DNA of 43,792 bases from an uncultured Phocaeicola sp. (GTDB lineage Bacteria > Bacteroidota > Bacteroidia > Bacteroidales > Bacteroidaceae), in the NCBI GenBank assembly GCA_944321015.1, contig CALUJS010000023.1, positions 1 to 43,792 of the forward strand. The letters run 5' to 3'. A program made the position numbers and the translations under genes. The notes beneath the pieces were generated by a model. That model ran no database searches. It was not told where the DNA came from and saw nothing but the letters and a program-made list of their open reading frames with translations. The first letter of the stretch is position 1. The number at the start of each line of letters is the position of its first letter. Shown here in pieces: positions 8,337 through 18,310 of this stretch.

Positions 8337-8462
8337 GCCCCGTCCGAGCGACGATATGTCCGCCCGCGAGCGGGCATATGGCGGCCCGTGAGCGAGCATA
8401 TGGACGCTCGCAAGCAGACATATGGACGCTCACGACCGGGAATAGGAAGACGCTCGATGCCG
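8337..8462. repeat. 22-bp palindromic repeat array B (5 units)
   Basis: Hexamers start at 8353, 8375, 8397, 8419 and 8441 (GATATG, CATATG, CATATG, CATATG and a degenerate AATAGG), exactly 22 bp apart. The gaps centre on GCCCGCGAGC, GCCCGTGAGC, GCTCGCAAGC and GCTCACGACC. It is one of the two longest arrays in the window, located between gtrA and topA. Confidence 0.9.
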
Positions 8463-8592
8463 GTTGCGGGCGGAGGGCAGACGTTCCGTCCGCGAACGGG
8501 CCGCAAGCGGCGGAATGCCGGCCCGACGGGCTCCTTTAGTGAAAAAACGTAGATTTATACCTTATTATATAGCCCCAATCTACTTTTTTCCC

Positions 8593-8600
8593 TACTTTTG
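8593..8600 (+). promoter_or_regulatory. Candidate -7 box for topA
   Basis: TACTTTTG matches TAnnTTTG and lies 29 bp before the topA start, in an AT-rich stretch. The -33 box is not obvious. Confidence 0.5.
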
Positions 8601-8629
8601 CCGCACGTTGAATCGTTTATAGAAAACAC

Positions 8630-10981
8630 ATGCAAAAGAATCTGGTCATTGTAGAGTCTCCCGCCAAAGCCAAAACCATCGAGAAGTTTCTGGGCAAGGA
8701 CTATAAAGTGCTGTCCAGCTACGGGCACATCCGCGATTTGAAGAAGAAAGATTTCAGTATCAACACCGACACCTTCCAACCCGATTACGAAATACCGGCC
8801 GAAAAAAGGAAGCTGGTGGCCGAACTGAAAAAGGAAGCCCGGCAGGCGCAGATGGTGTGGCTCGCCTCCGATGAAGACCGCGAGGGAGAAGCCATCTCGT
8901 GGCACCTGTTCGAGGTGCTCGGCCTGAAGCCGGAGAACACCAAGCGCATCGTGTTTCACGAAATCACGAAGAACGCCATCCTGAACGCCATCGAGCATCC
9001 GCGCGACATCGACATCAACTTGGTCAACGCCCAGCAGGCCCGCCGCGTGCTCGACCGCATCGTGGGCTTCAAGCTCTCCCCCGTGTTGTGGCGCAAGGTG
9101 AAACCCGCCCTCTCGGCAGGCCGCGTGCAATCCGTCGCCGTGCGCCTCATCGTTGAGCGCGAGCGCGAGATACAAGCCTTCCGCAGCGAAGCTTCCTATC
9201 GCGTGACCGCCGTGTTCGCCACCCCCGGCGCCGACGGCAAACCCGCCGAAGTGCGAGCCGAGCTGAACACGCGCTTCAAGACCGAAGCCGAAGCCCGCGC
9301 CTTCCTGGAGCGTTGCCGCGACGCGCGCTTCGCCGTGGGCGACATCAGCACCCGCCCCGTGAAGAAATCGCCCGCGCCTCCCTTCACCACGTCCACCCTC
9401 CAGCAGGAAGCCGCCCGCAAGCTGGGCTTCACCGTGGCACAGACCATGATGGTGGCGCAACGGCTCTACGAGTCGGGATTCATCACCTACATGCGTACCG
9501 ACTCCGTGAACCTGTCCTCTCTCGCCATCGGCACCAGCAAGACGGCCATCGTCGACCTCATGGGCGAACGCTACGTGCACACCCGCCAGTTTGCCACCAA
9601 GAGCAAAGGCGCCCAGGAAGCCCACGAAGCCATACGCCCCACCTACATGAGCCAGCAGACCATCGAAGGCACGGCACAGGAGAAACGCCTCTACGACCTC
9701 ATCTGGAAACGCACCATCGCCTCGCAGATGGCCGACGCCGAGTTGGAGAAGACCACGGCCGTCATCACGCTGTCGGGCATGTCGGAGACGTTCGTCGCCA
9801 CGGGCGAAGTGGTGACGTTCGACGGATTCCTGCGCGTCTACCGCGAGTCGTATGACGACGAGAGCGAGGCCGACGACGAAAGCCGCCTGCTCCCGCCCCT
9901 GAAGAAAGGCCAGGAGCTGGACGCCAAGCGCATCGTCGCCCAGGAACGCTTCACGCAACATCCTCCGCGCTATACCGAGGCCAGCCTCGTGCGCAAGCTC
10001 GAAGAGCTGGGCATCGGACGCCCGTCGACCTACGCGCCGACCATCTCCACCATCCAGCAGCGCGGCTATGTGGAAAAGGGCGACAAGGAAGGCGAGACAC
10101 GCGCCGTCCATCTGCTGACCCTGGCCGACGGCCGCATTGCCGCCACCGTCAAGAACGAGACCACCGGCTACGAGAAAGGCAAACTGCTGCCCACCGACAC
10201 GGGCACCGTGGTCAACGACTTCCTGCTGCAATACTTCCCCGGCATCATGGACTACAACTTCACCGCCAACGTGGAGAAGGAATTTGACGAAGTGGCCGAG
10301 GGCGAAAAGGAATGGACATCGCTCATCCGCCAATTCTATGGCGACTTCGAGCCCATGGTGGAACAGACCCTCGCCATAAAGACCGAACACAAAGTGGGAG
10401 AACGTCAGCTGGGCACCGACCCGGCCAGCGGCAAACCCGTGTCCGTCAAGATAGGCCGCTTCGGCCCGGTAGTCCAAATAGGCTCGGCCGACGACAACGA
10501 AAAACCCCGCTTCGCGCAAATGAACAAAGGCCAGTCCATCGAGACCATCACTCTGGACGAGGCGCTCGAACTGTTCAAGCTCCCCCGCACGCTCGATGAC
10601 TATGAAGGCAAGTCGGTCACCATCGGCGTAGGCCGCTTCGGTCCCTATGTGCGCCACGACGGCAAGTTCATCTCCCTGCCCAAGGGCGCCGACCCGATGA
10701 CCTTCACCTACGATGAAGCCGTGGCCCTCATCGAAGCCAAACGCGTCTCCGACGCACAAAAACACATCAAGAGCTTCGAGGAGGAACCCGAGCTGGAGAT
10801 ACTGAACGGACGCTACGGCCCTTACATCACATACAAAGGAAACAACTACCGCCTGCCCAAGACGCTGACGGTCGCCCCGAAAGACCTTGAACTGGCCGAC
10901 TGCCTGGCCATCATCAAGGAACAGGACGAAAAGCCCGCAAGCGCCAAGGGACGGAAATACACCCGAAAGAAAAAGGAATGA
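8630..10981 (+). CDS. topA: DNA topoisomerase I (type IA)
   Basis: This enzyme relaxes negatively supercoiled DNA through a transient 5'-phosphotyrosine. The 783-residue product begins with the Toprim domain (NLVIVESPAKAKTIEKFLG, then ASDEDREGEAISWH, which carries the metal-binding DxD-type acids). The catalytic Tyr is about residue 287 in FITYMRTDSVNLS. The C-terminus has glycine-rich repeats (GRFGPVVQIG, GRFGPYVRHDG, GRYGPYITYKG) and a Lys-rich tail; no cysteine zinc fingers like those of E. coli TopA were seen. The stop overlaps the aroK start as ATGA, indicating translational coupling in a topA-aroK-speA-argB run. Confidence 0.97.
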   Translation: MQKNLVIVESPAKAKTIEKFLGKDYKVLSSYGHIRDLKKKDFSINTDTFQPDYEIPAEKRKLVAELKKEARQAQMVWLASDEDREGEAISWHLFEVLGLKPENTKRIVFHEITKNAILNAIEHPRDIDINLVNAQQARRVLDRIVGFKLSPVLWRKVKPALSAGRVQSVAVRLIVEREREIQAFRSEASYRVTAVFATPGADGKPAEVRAELNTRFKTEAEARAFLERCRDARFAVGDISTRPVKKSPAPPFTTSTLQQEAARKLGFTVAQTMMVAQRLYESGFITYMRTDSVNLSSLAIGTSKTAIVDLMGERYVHTRQFATKSKGAQEAHEAIRPTYMSQQTIEGTAQEKRLYDLIWKRTIASQMADAELEKTTAVITLSGMSETFVATGEVVTFDGFLRVYRESYDDESEADDESRLLPPLKKGQELDAKRIVAQERFTQHPPRYTEASLVRKLEELGIGRPSTYAPTISTIQQRGYVEKGDKEGETRAVHLLTLADGRIAATVKNETTGYEKGKLLPTDTGTVVNDFLLQYFPGIMDYNFTANVEKEFDEVAEGEKEWTSLIRQFYGDFEPMVEQTLAIKTEHKVGERQLGTDPASGKPVSVKIGRFGPVVQIGSADDNEKPRFAQMNKGQSIETITLDEALELFKLPRTLDDYEGKSVTIGVGRFGPYVRHDGKFISLPKGADPMTFTYDEAVALIEAKRVSDAQKHIKSFEEEPELEILNGRYGPYITYKGNNYRLPKTLTVAPKDLELADCLAIIKEQDEKPASAKGRKYTRKKKE

Positions 10982-11508
10982 CACGCATCATCCTCATAGG
11001 CTACATGGGGTCGGGCAAGACCACGCTGGGCAAAGCGCTGGCCAAAGAGCTGGGACTGCCCTTCTTCGACCTCGACTGGTACATCGAAAACCGCTTCTGC
11101 CGCACCGTGACACGCCTCTTCAAAGAGCGCGGCGAGGAGGGATTCCGCCGTATCGAGCACGAAATGCTCCACGAAGTAGCCGAGTTTGAAAACGTAATCA
11201 TCGCCGCCGGCGGAGGCACTCCCTGCTTCTTCGACAACATGGACTACATGAACCGCCAGGCACAGACCGTCTATCTGAAAGCCACGCCGGACGTGCTCTT
11301 CCGCCATCTGCAACCGGGACGGGCCAAACGCCCCCTGCTGGCCGAAAAGACCGACGACGAAATGAAGGCATACATCGCCGAGTCGCTGGCCGAACGCGCC
11401 CCGTTCTACGAACAGGCTCGCTACACGTTCAACGTAGACCTGCTGGAAAACCGCACGCAGATACAGAACGCGCTGACCCAACTCCGTACATTATTAAACC
11501 TAATATAA
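10978..11508 (+). CDS. aroK: Shikimate kinase
   Basis: It phosphorylates shikimate at the 3-hydroxyl with ATP, in the chorismate pathway (cytoplasm). The 176-residue product has the P-loop GYMGSGKTTLG near the N-terminus and the shikimate-binding acid region FFDLDWYIE. FKERGEEGFRRIEHE and the glycine-rich AAGGGTPCF follow, then a lid arginine region (KRPLL). The start codon overlaps the topA stop by four bases, and speA follows 14 bp later. Confidence 0.95.
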   Translation: MTRIILIGYMGSGKTTLGKALAKELGLPFFDLDWYIENRFCRTVTRLFKERGEEGFRRIEHEMLHEVAEFENVIIAAGGGTPCFFDNMDYMNRQAQTVYLKATPDVLFRHLQPGRAKRPLLAEKTDDEMKAYIAESLAERAPFYEQARYTFNVDLLENRTQIQNALTQLRTLLNLI

Positions 11509-11522
11509 AGACTAAAACTGCA

Positions 11523-13415
11523 ATGAGAAAATGGCGTATTGAAGACTCCGAAGAGCTCTACAACATCACCGGTTGGGGCACTTCCTACTTCGGTATCAAC
11601 GAGAAAGGACATGTCGTGGTTACACCGCGCAAAGACGGCGTGGAAGTTGACCTCAAAGAACTGATGGACGAACTGCAACTGCGCGACATGTCGGCTCCGG
11701 TTCTGGTTCGATTTCCGGACATCCTGGACAACCGCATCGAGAAAACAGCCAGCTGTTTCCGCATCGCTGCCGAGGAATACGACTACAAAGCGCAAAACTT
11801 CATCATCTACCCCATCAAGGTGAACCAGATGTGCCCCGTGGTGGAAGAAATCATCCGCCACGGCAAGAAGTTCAACCTCGGACTGGAAGCCGGCTCGAAA
11901 CCCGAGCTGCACGCTGTCATCGCCATGAACACCGACAGCGACTCGCTCATCATCTGCAACGGATATAAGGACGAGAGCTACATCGAACTGGCCCTGCTCG
12001 CACAGAAGATGGGCAAACGCATCTTCCTCGTGGTGGAGAAGATGAACGAGTTGCGCCTCATCGCACGCCTTGCCAAGCAACTGAACGTGCGACCCAACCT
12101 GGGCATACGCATCAAGCTGGCCTCGTCGGGCAGCGGCAAGTGGGAAGAAAGCGGAGGCGACGCCAGCAAGTTCGGACTCACCTCCAGCGAACTGCTCGAA
12201 GCCCTCGACTTCCTGGAACAGAAGGACATGAAGGAATGCCTGAAGCTCATCCACTTCCACATCGGCAGCCAAATCACCAAGATACGCCGCATCAAGACCG
12301 CCCTGCGCGAGGCTTCGCAATTCTACGTGCAGCTGCACGCCATGGGATTCAATGTGGAGTTCGTCGACATTGGCGGCGGACTGGGCGTGGACTATGACGG
12401 CACGCGCTCGCCCAGCAGCGAGAGCAGCGTGAACTACTCCATACAGGAATATGTCAACGACTCCATATCGACATTCGTCGACGTGGCCGACAAGAACAAC
12501 ATCCCCCACCCCAACATCATCACCGAGAGCGGGCGATCGCTCACGGCACACCACTCCGTACTCGTCTTCGAGGTGCTCGAAACAGCCAGCCTGCCCGAAA
12601 TGGACGAGGCGTGGGAAGCCGGACCCGACGACCACGAACTGGTGCAGGAGCTCTACGAGATTTGGGACAACCTCAACCAAAGCCGCATGCTCGAGGCCTG
12701 GCACGACGCGCAGCAGATTCGCGAAGAGGCGCTCGACCTCTTCAGCCACGGCATCGTCGACCTGAAGACGCGCGCCCAGATAGAGCGCATGTACTGGTCG
12801 GTGGCGCGTGAAATCAACCAGATGGCACTGTCGCTGAAGCACGCGCCCGAAGAGTTCCGCTCGCTGGGCAAGCTGCTGGCCGACAAATACTTCTGCAACT
12901 TCTCGCTCTTCCAGTCGCTGCCCGACTCGTGGGCCATCGACCAGATATTCCCCATCATGCCCATACAGCGGCTCGACGAGCGGCCCGACCGCTCCGCCAC
13001 GTTGCAGGACATCACGTGCGACTCCGACGGCAAGATTGCCAACTTCGCCTCCTCGCGTAACATATCGAACTACCTCCCCGTGCACTCGCTCAAGGGCAAA
13101 GACCCCTACTACATCGGCGTGTTCCTCGTGGGAGCCTATCAGGAGATTCTGGGCGACATGCACAACCTCTTCGGCGACACGAACGCCGTGCACATCAGCG
13201 TGAACGACAAGGGCTACACCATCGACCAGCTCATCGACGGCGAGACCGTGGCCGAAGTGCTCGACTACGTGCAATACAGCCCCAAGAAGCTCGTGCGCAC
13301 GCTGGAGACATGGGTCACCAAGTCGGTGAAGGCGGGCAAAATCTCCCTCGAAGAAGGCAAGGAATTCCTGGCCAACTACCGCTCGGGACTCTACGGATAT
13401 ACGTATTTGGAGTAA
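11523..13415 (+). CDS. speA: Biosynthetic arginine decarboxylase
   Basis: A PLP-dependent enzyme that converts arginine to agmatine, the first step of polyamine synthesis. The 630-residue product matches the long SpeA family. The PLP lysine lies in YPIKVNQM, and the glycine-rich phosphate-binding stretch is FVDIGGGLGVDYDG. HIGSQI and the later ITESGRSLTAHHSVLV are typical fold-III decarboxylase motifs. The C-terminal helical and barrel region includes EEFLANYRSGLYGYTYLE. It lies 14 bp after aroK and before argB, the two being separated by a 100-bp spacer that holds a long inverted repeat. Confidence 0.96.
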   Translation: MRKWRIEDSEELYNITGWGTSYFGINEKGHVVVTPRKDGVEVDLKELMDELQLRDMSAPVLVRFPDILDNRIEKTASCFRIAAEEYDYKAQNFIIYPIKVNQMCPVVEEIIRHGKKFNLGLEAGSKPELHAVIAMNTDSDSLIICNGYKDESYIELALLAQKMGKRIFLVVEKMNELRLIARLAKQLNVRPNLGIRIKLASSGSGKWEESGGDASKFGLTSSELLEALDFLEQKDMKECLKLIHFHIGSQITKIRRIKTALREASQFYVQLHAMGFNVEFVDIGGGLGVDYDGTRSPSSESSVNYSIQEYVNDSISTFVDVADKNNIPHPNIITESGRSLTAHHSVLVFEVLETASLPEMDEAWEAGPDDHELVQELYEIWDNLNQSRMLEAWHDAQQIREEALDLFSHGIVDLKTRAQIERMYWSVAREINQMALSLKHAPEEFRSLGKLLADKYFCNFSLFQSLPDSWAIDQIFPIMPIQRLDERPDRSATLQDITCDSDGKIANFASSRNISNYLPVHSLKGKDPYYIGVFLVGAYQEILGDMHNLFGDTNAVHISVNDKGYTIDQLIDGETVAEVLDYVQYSPKKLVRTLETWVTKSVKAGKISLEEGKEFLANYRSGLYGYTYLE

Positions 13416-13428
13416 CAATAAATAGAGA

Positions 13429-13507
13429 GCCCCTCCAACCTCCCCCGAAAGGGAGGCTTCCATCCGACAACCTTAAGCCTCCCCTTCGGGGGGAGGTTGG
13501 AGGGGGC
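13429..13507. repeat. Long inverted repeat between speA and argB
   Basis: The left arm (13429-13459) and right arm (13475-13507) are near-perfect reverse complements separated by about 15 nt, with the arms built from CCTCCAACCTCCCC and its complement. Each arm also contains its own small hairpin (CTCCCCCGAAAGGGAG on the left, CCTCCCCTTCGGGG on the right). From memory, words like these recur in intergenic DNA of Bacteroidetes, so this is probably a dispersed REP/MITE-like element. As RNA it would form a very stable stem that could affect argB expression. Confidence 0.8.
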
Positions 13508-13515
13508 ACCACAAC

Positions 13516-14286
13516 ATGAAAGAACAACTTACCCTCATCAAAGTAGGCGGAAAAATCGTGGAAGAAGAAGCCACCCTGCGCCGTCTGCTCGACGATTTTG
13601 CCGCCATCGGCGGACACAAGCTACTCGTGCACGGAGGCGGACGCTCCGCCACGCGCCTGGCCGAACAGCTGGGCATCGAAAGCCGAATGGTGGACGGACG
13701 GCGCATCACCGACGCCGAAACCCTGCGCGTGGTCACCATGGTCTACGCCGGACTGGTGAACAAGAACATCGTGGCCGGACTGCAGGCGCGCGGCGTGAAC
13801 GCCCTCGGACTGACGGGCGCCGACATGAACGTCATCCGCTCCGTGAAACGGCCCGTGAAGGAGGTGGACTACGGCTACGTGGGCGACGTGGAGCGCGTGG
13901 ACGCCACCCTGCTGGCCGACCTCATTGCGCGCGGCGTGGTGCCCGTCATGGCGCCCCTGACGCACGACGGACGGGGCAACCTGCTCAACACCAACGCCGA
14001 CACCATTGCCGGAGAAACGGCCAAGGCGCTGGCTCCGCTGTTCGACGTCACGCTGATGTACTGCTTCGAGAAGAAGGGCGTGTTGCGCAACGCGGACAAT
14101 GAGGAGAGCGTCATCCCCCGCCTCGACCGCCCCGCGTTCGAGGCCCTCACGGCCGACGGTACCATAGCGGGCGGCATGATTCCGAAGATAGAAAACGCTC
14201 TGGCCGCCGTCGACGCGGGCGTGAAGCGCGTCATCATCACCCGGGCCGACGCCATCGACGGCCGTTCGGGCACGGTCATCCTTTAA
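13516..14286 (+). CDS. argB: Acetylglutamate kinase (possibly acting on N-succinylglutamate)
   Basis: The second enzyme of arginine biosynthesis, an amino-acid-kinase-fold protein of 256 residues. The N-terminal Lys/Gly motif is LIKVGGKIVEEE, the substrate loop VHGGGRSATRLAEQLG, and then GLTGADMNVI and NTNADTIAGETAKAL follow. Some Bacteroidales use succinylated rather than acetylated arginine intermediates, so the acyl group is uncertain. The gene is separated from speA by a strong inverted repeat and is followed by a terminator-like hairpin at 14301-14352. Confidence 0.92.
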   Translation: MKEQLTLIKVGGKIVEEEATLRRLLDDFAAIGGHKLLVHGGGRSATRLAEQLGIESRMVDGRRITDAETLRVVTMVYAGLVNKNIVAGLQARGVNALGLTGADMNVIRSVKRPVKEVDYGYVGDVERVDATLLADLIARGVVPVMAPLTHDGRGNLLNTNADTIAGETAKALAPLFDVTLMYCFEKKGVLRNADNEESVIPRLDRPAFEALTADGTIAGGMIPKIENALAAVDAGVKRVIITRADAIDGRSGTVIL

Positions 14287-14300
14287 GATTATCTGCCTTT

Positions 14301-14352
14301 CAGGCGCGGAATGCGTGGATTGTCAATTGTTTATCTGCGCATTCCGCGCCTG
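14301..14352 (+). terminator. Terminator-like hairpin after argB
   Basis: CAGGCGCGGAATGCG (14301-14315) pairs perfectly over 15 bp with CGCATTCCGCGCCTG (14338-14352) across a 22-nt loop, starting 14 bp after the argB stop. It is followed by TCTTCTTCC, a weak T-rich tail, so it may act as a terminator or an RNA 3'-end stabiliser. Confidence 0.65.
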
Positions 14353-14398
14353 TCTTCTTCCAAAGAATCAAGCCCCGCATTACACCCCTTTTCGCGTC

Positions 14399-14486
14399 CA
14401 TATGCCCGCCCGCGAGCGGAGATATGGACGCCCGTGTCCCTCCATATGGACGCTCGCGAGCGCGCATATGCAGGCGGTCGCCGCCC
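14399..14486. repeat. 22-bp palindromic repeat array C (4 units)
   Basis: Hexamers start at 14399, 14421, 14443 and 14465 (CATATG, GATATG, CATATG, CATATG), exactly 22 bp apart. The third gap carries the perfect decamer GCTCGCGAGC. The array lies after the argB terminator and before the typA promoter. Confidence 0.9.
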
Positions 14487-14537
14487 GCAGTCCACAGAAA
14501 AACGGAGGGGAAGCATACGCCAAGCCGCAAAAACTTG

Positions 14538-14545
14538 TAACTTTG
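14538..14545 (+). promoter_or_regulatory. Candidate -7 box for typA
   Basis: TAACTTTG matches TAnnTTTG and lies 24 bp before the typA ATG. No TTTG is seen at -33. Confidence 0.5.
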
Positions 14546-14569
14546 CGCCCGAATTAGAAGGTAAAAAGT

Positions 14570-16372
<1,803 letters not shown>

Positions 16373-16429
16373 GGAGACGAGGGTTCTGGGGACGAGTGGA
16401 CAAGGTCTTTCCCCGGACCGCCGATAAAC

Positions 16430-16477
16430 AACGCGGTCGATGCAGGGATTCATTCCCACATCGACCGCGTTTCTTTT
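16430..16477 (+). terminator. Rho-independent terminator after typA
   Basis: AACGCGGTCGATG (16430-16442) pairs over 13 bp with CATCGACCGCGTT (16459-16471), followed by a T-rich tail ending TTCTTTTT at 16477. On the minus strand the tail reads GTTGTTTATC, so it may also work weakly for the convergent susD. Confidence 0.85.
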
Positions 16478-16489
16478 TGGCGAGGACTC

Positions 16490-16534
16490 AGCTCAGTTCC
16501 TTGTTAACTTGTCAACTAAAACCTCGTCCCCCCC
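16490..16534 (-). repeat. Degenerate GTTGAC/ACAAG repeat, copy 2, with a G7 run
   Basis: The minus strand reads a run of seven G, then GACGAGG, then AGTTGACAAGTTAACAAGG, similar to the words at 3903-3941. It sits just after the stop codon of SusD 1, so the G7 run is not coding. Confidence 0.4.
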
Positions 16535-16537
16535 GAA

Positions 16538-18292
16538 TCATTTGTATCCGTCGTTCTGGTCGGCCTCGGTCATGGCCTCGTTGAGGTTGATTTCATCCTG
16601 CGGTATGGGGCGGTACCACTTGATTTTGCCGTCCGTGCCGCGCATGTTCTCGATGCGCCCGTTGAGGGTGGTGTTCCATTCCAGGTTATACTCCACCAGC
16701 TTCCGCGTGCGGCGCAAGTCCATCCAGCGTTGGTATTCGCCGGCCAGTTCCATGGCACGCTCATCGAGGATGGCGTCAACATCCAAATCCTGCTGTTGCA
16801 GCAATGCGGCATGCGCGCGTCCACGCACCTCATTGATGCGGTTGAGGGCAGTGCCCAAGTCGCCGTCCATGTAGTAAGCCTCGGCAGCCACCAGATACAT
16901 GTCGCTCAGGTGCGTCACCACGATGTCGCGGAACGACTCGCTCGTGTTGCCCACCGATTCCGGGTCGTCAAACTTGCGGATGCACGTGCCGCCGCAGCTC
17001 TCCTTCACGGCCTCGGCATAGGACATGCGGCTGTCATCCGACCATTCCTCCACGAGCGGGTTATAGGTGGGGTCGGTCATGGGCACCACGCGGGTGTTCG
17101 TGCGGTGCACGGGGTCTTCGGCGCGCCATGCGTCTACTTCTTCCTTCGAGCAGGCATAGTGGGGCGGATAATACATCTTGATTTCGATGTCGGCCGTATG
17201 GTCGCCATAGAAAGCATAGTAACCGGTGCGATACTCGGTGTTATCAGGATCGTACTCGTAGAGCACCTTCATAAAGGTGCCGTCATAGCGGTCGTCACCC
17301 TTCTGATAGAGCGTAAGCAGCTTGATGGTCGGCGCATAGCTCGATGCCGAGCCTTTGTGACCGTCGGTGCCCGGCGTACCGTAGGTGGAACCGAAGTAGT
17401 TCTGCTGCGAGTTGCCGTCGGTGGAGCTTTCGGCCGTGCCACGGTCGTACTGTATGGTGAAGATGGTCTCTTCGTTGTTGTCGTTCGTGGGCGCCCACTT
17501 CTGCTCGAAGGTCATCGTGAGGGGTTTCCCGGCGATGGCTTTGTCCGCCATGGAGGCGGCCAGGCCGAAGTAGGTTTTGTCCGTCACGCTCACATTGCTG
17601 CCGTCTTCGTTGGAAGTCGTGCCGAGGTCCCATCCTGCGGCAAGGTAGGTCTTGGCCAGAATGGCGCGCACGGCCTGCTTGCTGATGCGCCCGGTGTAGT
17701 CGGTCTCAGGCAGGTTGCCGTTTTGCTCCAGGTCGGTCAGCTCGCCGATGATGAACTGATAGGTTTCGGCCAATGTGGCGCGGGGGAAATCGTTCCGCGC
17801 GTTTTGGATGTAGTCCGTCTCGATGGGCACGCCGCCGAAGTGTTGCGACAACAGATAGTAATAGTAAGCCCGCAGGAAGCGCACCTGGTCGCAGTAGCCC
17901 GGCACCTGGTCGGTCTGCACGGTCAGGTCGCGATAGTACAGCGCCTCGTTGGCCAGCTGTATGCCGGCATAGCAATTCTGATAGAACGACTTTACGTCGT
18001 CATTGTTGGCATCAAGCTTGTAGCCATGCAGGAAATCGTCCATCTTGTTGCGTCCGTCCATGTAGAGGTCGGTTCCGCAGCAGAAAAGCTTCGGCTCACC
18101 CCCGTAAAGGCTGCGCAGGGTGGAGTACGTGGCGTTCACCAGACTGGCGTAGCCCTCCTCCGTGCGATAGTAGGCGTCGGTGGTGACATTCGATTTGTTG
18201 TCGGCGTCGAGGAAGCTGCTGCATCCCGTAGTCAGTCCGCCGGTGAAGCTGGCAAGCGCCAGCGCGTATATCAGTAGTCTTTTACGTGTCAT
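16538..18292 (-). CDS. SusD/RagB-type outer-membrane nutrient-binding lipoprotein, locus 1
   Basis: A 584-residue lipoprotein. The N-terminus has a basic start (MTRKRLL), a hydrophobic core and the lipobox LTTGC, giving a lipidated Cys. The mature part begins SSFLDADNKSN, the usual SusD start, and shows TPR-like helical features (EGYASLVNATYSTLRSLYGG, VRFLRAYYYYLLSQHFGGVP, DMYLVAAEAYY). The C-terminus ends in a short WYRPIPQDEINLN segment typical of the family. SusD proteins cap the SusC channel and capture glycans or peptides. It is 18 bp after susC 1 on the same strand and is the last gene of a two-gene locus; no enzyme gene accompanies it, so the substrate is unknown. Confidence 0.93.
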   Translation of the reverse strand: MTRKRLLIYALALASFTGGLTTGCSSFLDADNKSNVTTDAYYRTEEGYASLVNATYSTLRSLYGGEPKLFCCGTDLYMDGRNKMDDFLHGYKLDANNDDVKSFYQNCYAGIQLANEALYYRDLTVQTDQVPGYCDQVRFLRAYYYYLLSQHFGGVPIETDYIQNARNDFPRATLAETYQFIIGELTDLEQNGNLPETDYTGRISKQAVRAILAKTYLAAGWDLGTTSNEDGSNVSVTDKTYFGLAASMADKAIAGKPLTMTFEQKWAPTNDNNEETIFTIQYDRGTAESSTDGNSQQNYFGSTYGTPGTDGHKGSASSYAPTIKLLTLYQKGDDRYDGTFMKVLYEYDPDNTEYRTGYYAFYGDHTADIEIKMYYPPHYACSKEEVDAWRAEDPVHRTNTRVVPMTDPTYNPLVEEWSDDSRMSYAEAVKESCGGTCIRKFDDPESVGNTSESFRDIVVTHLSDMYLVAAEAYYMDGDLGTALNRINEVRGRAHAALLQQQDLDVDAILDERAMELAGEYQRWMDLRRTRKLVEYNLEWNTTLNGRIENMRGTDGKIKWYRPIPQDEINLNEAMTEADQNDGYK

Positions 18293-18310
18293 TGTTGTAG
18301 GCGTTTAAGG

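Larger units (their letters stand above)
8310..8629. other. 320-bp gene-free stretch before topA
   Basis: It holds repeat array B (8337-8462), then a GC-rich part with short inverted words (8462-8535, including GCCCGACGGGC), then an AT-rich topA promoter region with TACTTTTG at 8593-8600. No short conserved reading frame was found. Confidence 0.8.

Noticed and set aside
16528..16534. G7 run as a third phase switch, for susD 1
   Set aside because: It lies after the susD 1 stop codon, so length changes would not alter the protein.
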